Shown piece by piece: positions 58,847-64,000 of a stretch of 64,000 bases of DNA. The stretch is taken from contig NC_089264.1 in NCBI RefSeq assembly GCF_963930625.1, positions 4,464,001 through 4,528,000 of the forward strand, written 5' to 3'. The stretch is from Muntiacus reevesi (lineage: Eukaryota; Chordata; Mammalia; Artiodactyla; Cervidae). The number at the start of each line of letters is the position of its first letter. Position 1 is the stretch's first letter. The notes under the pieces are model-generated. The model was not told the DNA's origin. It made no database searches and saw nothing but the letters and a program-made list of their open reading frames with translations. A program made the position numbers and the translations under genes.

Positions 58847-59794
58847 GAAAATTTTTCTAAAACACACATATCCTTAAATCTACATGTTAAAAGGGCCCTG
58901 TTTTCACCTAGTACCTGGCACTATTGATTCCATAAGTTCAATTCTAACACATTCTAGCAAACCCATTGGACTTTAAAGAAAAGGAATAATAATGAGAAAG
59001 AATACTCTGTATCTCTAGGTAAATAGACCAGGTCACTTAGGAAAGAAATCAGGTTGATGTAAATCTGCTATTCAACAGCAACATACTAAGCAAATTATAA
59101 AGTCTACATCTGGGTCGTTGAAAAAATGTTAATAGTTTTAAACATGCAATAACTCAGAGATTTATTTTATCTATATGCCCTTTTTAAGGAATCAATGAGA
59201 AGATGAATTTCAGAAATGAATAGGGAGACTTCTGTGGGAAAAAAGTGAGAATTTAAGACTAAAATAAAGGCAGAAGAAAAACATATATGCTTTGACAACC
59301 AAAAAGTGGGAAAAGGTAAAGAAAAAAAGAAGATGAATTTACCCATAAATAACATGTGACAGTTAAAGAAAAACTTTTAAAGATAATGAACTTAAGAGCA
59401 AATATTCCAGTAAAGAAAAAAGGGGCTAAGGAATTATATAAAAGTATTAGGACAAAGATCACTACTACACTATTAGAACAAAATTACGCACCTTCCAAAA
59501 ACTCAGAAAGTTCAAAATAAAAGAGAATATTTAATGAACGCACATAGTAAATATAACTTGAAATATTTAAAAAGATAGAGATTAAAAATGTTGATCATAT
59601 TAATAAATACAAGTAGAATCAACTTACTATTAAAAAATAAGGTTGACTTAAAAGTAAAATTCAACTGTGTATCATATGTAGGACAGATACATAAAAGAGA
59701 GCAATTAAGAAAAACTAAAGTAAAAAAGGCTAAAAGTAAAAAAAAAAAAAAAAAAGGAAAGTAACTCAGACAAATGTAAACAAAAGTAAAGTGG
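58847..59794. other. A-rich intergenic sequence, no gene seen
   Basis: Strong A bias on the plus strand with an A17-18 tract at about 59739-59756. The minus-strand frames here are products of T-rich codons. Confidence 0.5.
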
Positions 59795-61487
59795 TGGAGG
59801 GGCTCCAATGAATATGACAAAATAGGACATGGAGCTCACTCCTCCCACAAATGAATCAAAAATACATCTACATGTGGAACTGTTCTCAAAAACTACCTGC
59901 TGAGTGTTAGCAGATCTCAGCTAAAAGTGCAAGAAAGATCTCCATGTAACTAGGTAGGACAAAAGGAAAAAAAAATAAAAGAAGCAGCAGTATGGGACCT
60001 GTACCACTAGGAGGAAGTTGTGAAGAGAAAATGTTCCTTCACCCTGAGAGGCACTCATCAGTGGGGAGTGTCAAAGAAGAGCACAACCTCTGGTTTGAGA
60101 CAAGCAGAACAGAAAGAGATCTGCACAGATGGTCTATGCACTCCCCAGTCTGAGACAGATATCTGCTGGTACAGGCATGGCCTTGGCACTAAAACTTGGG
60201 CTTTAGAGGACAGACCTAGGGAGAGGACTGGGAGAGGACTGAAGGGGCTGCAGAGTCAAATGGCCACAACAGGGGTGTACATGGAAGAAGCCTGGGCCCA
60301 TCATAGGAGCAAAGCATCACTGTTAAGAGGTGTGAGAATGGAGGGTCATAGGAACCTCTTTCTCAGCATGTTCTCGGCCCGCTAAGAGCCACCTCTGAGT
60401 TCTGGAATGCACAAGTACCAGTGGGTTTTCCACATATGGAGGCAAGGCTGAAATCAGAGCTCCTCCCCAAGAGTCATGTGACTTAGGAAGGAGGGCTGAA
60501 ATCTGAGCTCTGTCCCAGCATCTTAGTGATCCATGGATTTATACTGCCTCCACTGGCTTTCTAAACTCAGCATCCATGGGATGTCCAAGTGGACAATGGA
60601 TACTCCTGTGGCTGGGATGGCTCTGGCCATATCAGCTGTGGGCTTAGAGGGTATGCAGAGGCAGGACTGGGATCTAGGCTGCTTCCATAGCTTCCATGGT
60701 GGGTCCAGGTGCATGACTACTGCAATCCTGGTACCTGACTTCAGTGGATATTTGTAAAGATCTTCTTTGTAGAGACAACATCTGATTGACACCAGGACCA
60801 ATTGCTGGCTTTGCCATGGTTGAGACAGGGCTGAGGGCAGTGCCAACAACAGTGTAAGTTGTGAGTCCACACTACAGATGGCAAGTCACACCACAGAACA
60901 CAGTCCACAGTGAACAGCTCCAGGGAAGGAATACTCATTGGCTCCTCTCCCAGCAGGAGAGTGCCAATTCTTCCCACCTCATACCACAGCTCAGAAATGG
61001 ACCTGAGAACTTATAATCCAATAAATAGGAAGCAGATCCTGCCCCTGAAAGGGCTGTAACAGCCACAAAGCAAAGAGGAGGCCCTGCAGACTTCAGAGCA
61101 GACTCTTGTCACTACAATACCAGTCCACAACCTTTATCAAGTGGATAATGTCCAGCACACAGTGAGGAAAGAGGCATCCATACTAAAAACAGCCCTTGCG
61201 ACAAAAATACTAAACCCACGCAGGCTACATCGAAGTGCTCCCACATAAAAATAGTCATCCAAGATCACAGAAGATAATTGTTTCTCTTAAACTCATAGAG
61301 TCAGAGAAATATAAGTAAAATGAATAAGCAGAAAAAACACTCCTAATTAAAATATCAAGAGAATTCCCCTGAAAGAGCAAACAGTGAAACAGACTTCTTT
61401 AGTCTAATATACACTGAGTTAAAAAAGAAAAAAGGAGAAAATGAAAATACTGAAGGAATTAAGATTATCAATAGAAATGAAGATACT
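59795..61487 (+). mobile_element. Old L1 5'UTR and ORF1 start
   Basis: The leader reads 'aggacatggagctcactcct', 'atgaatcaaaaatacatcta', 'gcaagaaagatctccatgta', typical of old mammalian L1 5'UTRs. Near 61350-61480 comes 'tatcaagagaattcccctga' and 'ctgaaggaattaagattatc', the usual start of ORF1. A second L1 then begins. The 121-codon frame at 60020-60385 lies in the leader and is not called a gene. Confidence 0.65.
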
Positions 61488-64000
61488 GGAGGGTCAAGAC
61501 AAGATAGAATGTAAACTATCTTGAGAGTAGAATGTGAGCTTAGCTCTTTTTAAGGAAACACCAAAATCACAACTAATGGCTAAATAACCATAGACAAAAA
61601 ACTGTTGGAACCTACTATAAAAGATACCCTATACCCAAAGCCAAAGAAGCCACCACAATGAGACAGTAGGAGGGGTACTATCACAAGAAAATAAAATTCC
61701 ACACATGCTCAGTGAGCAACCCACATACTCAAAAAATAATGGTATCACAAAAGTTCTCAAAAGTTTTGAGCCCCATGTCAGGCTCCCCAGCCTGGGAGTC
61801 TGGCAACAGGAGGAACACCCACTATCTTTGAAGACCACTATGGTTTAGGGGTTCCATAGAACTGTGAAAAAGAGGAACTCCATTCTTAAGGTGGTGTACA
61901 CAAGATCTCCTATTCACTGAACCCAGGGGGGAAAGCAGTGACCCCATAAGAACCCGAGCCAGACTTATCTGCTAGTGCTGAAGGGCTTCCTGCAGAGGCA
62001 GGGGGCGGCTGAGGCTCACTGTGGGACAAGGACTCTGGGAGTGATAGTTCTGGAGAGTATTAATCACGGTGAGCCCTCTTAGAGGCCACCGTTTTCTCCT
62101 CTAGCCCCATCCGCAGCCTGTAGGCTCTAGTGATGGGACACCTCAGGCCAAAAAATCATCAGGACGGGAACTCTGCTGTACATCAGCAGAAAGGATGCTT
62201 AAAGTATTCCTGACACACAGCTGCCTGATAAACACACCCCCTGACAGCCCTGCCCAGACGGACAAGATTGAGTTCCACCCACCAGCGAGCAGCAACCAGT
62301 CCCTCCCTCCAGGAAGCCTGCACAAGGCTCTTAAACTCACTCTCCAGGGTTCAGACAGCACGAGCTAGAAAAACTGCAACCCTTCAGCCTACAGAATGGG
62401 AAATATAATCATAGAATGTCACAAAAATTAGATGGCAGAGAAGTATGTTCCAGATGAAAGAACAAGATAAAATCACAGAACAACTGATTGAAATGAAGAT
62501 AGACAATCTAACTACAAAAATTTCAGGGTAATGATAGTAAAGATGAGCCAAGATCTCAGAAAAAAGAACGGAAGCACAGATTAAGAAGAGACAAGAAATG
62601 AGTAACAAAGACCCAGAACAACTAAAGAATAAATAAATGGAAATGAGCAGTGCAATAACTGAAATGAAAAAAATCACTAGAAGGAATCTAAAGCAGAATA
62701 ACTGAGGTAGACAAATGGAAAAGTGAGCTGGGAGACAGAATGGTGGATATCACTGCTGTGGAAAAGAACAAAGAAAAAGGAATGAAAAGAAGTGAAGATA
62801 ATCTGAGTTGCCTGTGGGCTAATTTTGAATAATAATTTTAAATGCATCAGCATTCACTTATAGTCATTCCAGGAAAATAAGAGAGAGAGGGCTTGAGAAA
62901 ATATGTGAAGACATAGTGGCGAAAATTTCCCTAACATGAAAAAAATCAGTCACCCAAGTCCAGAAAGCATAGAGAGGTCCAGGCAGCATAAACCCAAGGA
63001 AGAACATGCTGAGATGCATAGAAATCAAACTGACAAAAAGCTTAAGACAAAGAAAAAAATATTTAAAATAACAAGAGAAAAGCAACAAATAACATTCAAG
63101 GAAATTCCCAGGAGGTTATCAGCTGAATTCTCAGCAGAAACTCTCAGGCCAGAAGGGAGTAGCATGATGCGATCACAGTGATATAAGGAAGAACCTACAA
63201 CAAAGAATAGTCTACTCAGCAGGCCCTCATTCAGATTTGACAGAGAAATAAAAAGCTTTACAAACAAGCAAAAGCTAAGAATTCAACAAGACCAAACCAG
63301 CTTTACAAAAAATGCTGAAGGAACGGCTCTAGGGCTGAAAAGAAAAGCACACAACTAGAAGCAAGAAAACTGCCAACGCGGAAGCTCACCAGAAAAGACA
63401 AGCGTACACTAAAGGCCGCGGACAAATATGACATCAAAACTAGCAACATTGAGAAGGGGAGGGTACAAATGCAGAATATCGGAAGTGTGGTTGAAATTAA
63501 AAGAGCAGCAACTTAAAACAATGTTGTTTATATATGGACCACTCTATCAAATCTTCATGGTAACAGCAAACTGAAAATCTACAATCAACACACACAGAAC
63601 AAAAAGGAATCCAAACATAAAAGGAAAATCAGTGTTCAAATCACAAGAGAAGAGACTGAAAGAGGAAGGAGGGAAAAATGACCTACAAAAAAATCCAAAA
63701 TAACAAAATGGCAATGGAAACATATGTATCAATAAGTAACTTAAATGTAAACAGATAACTAACTTAAACATAAATGTAAATGCTCCAACCAAAAGACATG
63801 GACTGACTGAGTGGATACAAAAACAAGACCCATAAATGCTGTCTACAAGAGACTCATTACACATCTAGGGGTGCAAATAGAATGAAAGTGTGCAGATCAA
63901 AAAAATGCAAACAGAAATCAAGAAAGCTGGAGGAACAATATTCATGTTAGACTAAAATAGACTTTAAAATAAACTCTGTAACATGAGATAACTTCTATTT
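61488..64000 (+). mobile_element. Old L1: 5'UTR, ORF1, start of ORF2 (continues past window)
   Basis: It begins near 'gagggtcaagac' with an L1-type leader that carries a small palindromic insertion ('aagatag...ctatctt'). 5'UTR blocks run to about 62400 and are homologous to 23750-24400. A broken ORF1 lies at about 62590-63335: coiled-coil part to 62800, RRM part, and C-terminal domain ('PRRLSAEFSAETLRPEGSS' at 63110-63170). The ORF2 start is near 63708 ('caatggaaacatatgtatca'), with endonuclease blocks to the window end. All frames are interrupted. Confidence 0.72.

Noticed and set aside
60020..60385. A 121-codon plus-strand frame as a gene
   Set aside because: It lies in an old L1 5'UTR and matches no protein that I recognise.

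Overview
This window looks like non-coding DNA from the nuclear genome of a ruminant, most likely a bovid. The sequence shows many copies of BovB (an RTE-type LINE), Bov-tA and Bov-A2 SINEs, a CHR-type tRNA SINE and the ruminant L1 family (L1-BT type), on a background of old mammalian repeats (MIR, L2, MLT1, MER5A). The species cannot be fixed from the sequence alone. I found no intact cellular protein gene and no operon, CRISPR array or prokaryotic feature. The window is a record of many rounds of retrotransposition, often one element inside another. Family names rest on my recognition of their consensus sequences, not on a search.

Layout. 1-5.1 kb: a BovB copy, a Bov-A2 SINE and unassigned sequence. 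5.1-16.6 kb: one old minus-strand L1 torn apart by six later elements. 16.6-23.3 kb: older L1 pieces (one with a small 5'-inverted L1 insert), a minus BovB, two young L1 3' ends and microsatellites. 23.3-34.5 kb: an unidentified GC-rich block, an L1 5'UTR-like block and a BovB that received a full-length 7.85-kb L1 with a 15-bp target-site duplication (TSD). 34.5-42.6 kb: a solo LTR, a U6 snRNA-L1 chimeric retrogene, a BovB with a Bov-tA beside it and an RPS27 processed pseudogene. 42.6-49.5 kb: an ancient minus-strand L2 split by a solo LTR, an L1 and an MLT1 LTR, then nested SINEs and an L1 inserted into a MIR. 49.5-58.9 kb: BovB copies in both orientations (one pair head to head) and two old plus-strand L1s. 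59.8-64 kb: two old L1 5' regions in series; the second runs off the window.

How the parts work together. In general, L1 and BovB proteins copy their own RNA and also mobilise SINEs, mRNAs and snRNAs. The window shows the products: TSD-flanked SINEs, an RPS27 retrocopy, a U6-L1 template-switch product, 5'-truncated LINEs and an inverted L1. Every reverse-transcriptase reading frame I checked closely is broken, so I expect no active element here. The most complete is the L1 at 24616-32467 (two stops in ORF1; three frameshifts and two stops in ORF2). The points most worth checking are the U6-L1 chimera, the L1-5'UTR/BovB junction with the unidentified GC-rich block before it, the L1 piece that has a 5' end but no 3' end, and the solo LTRs with clean 4-bp TSDs.
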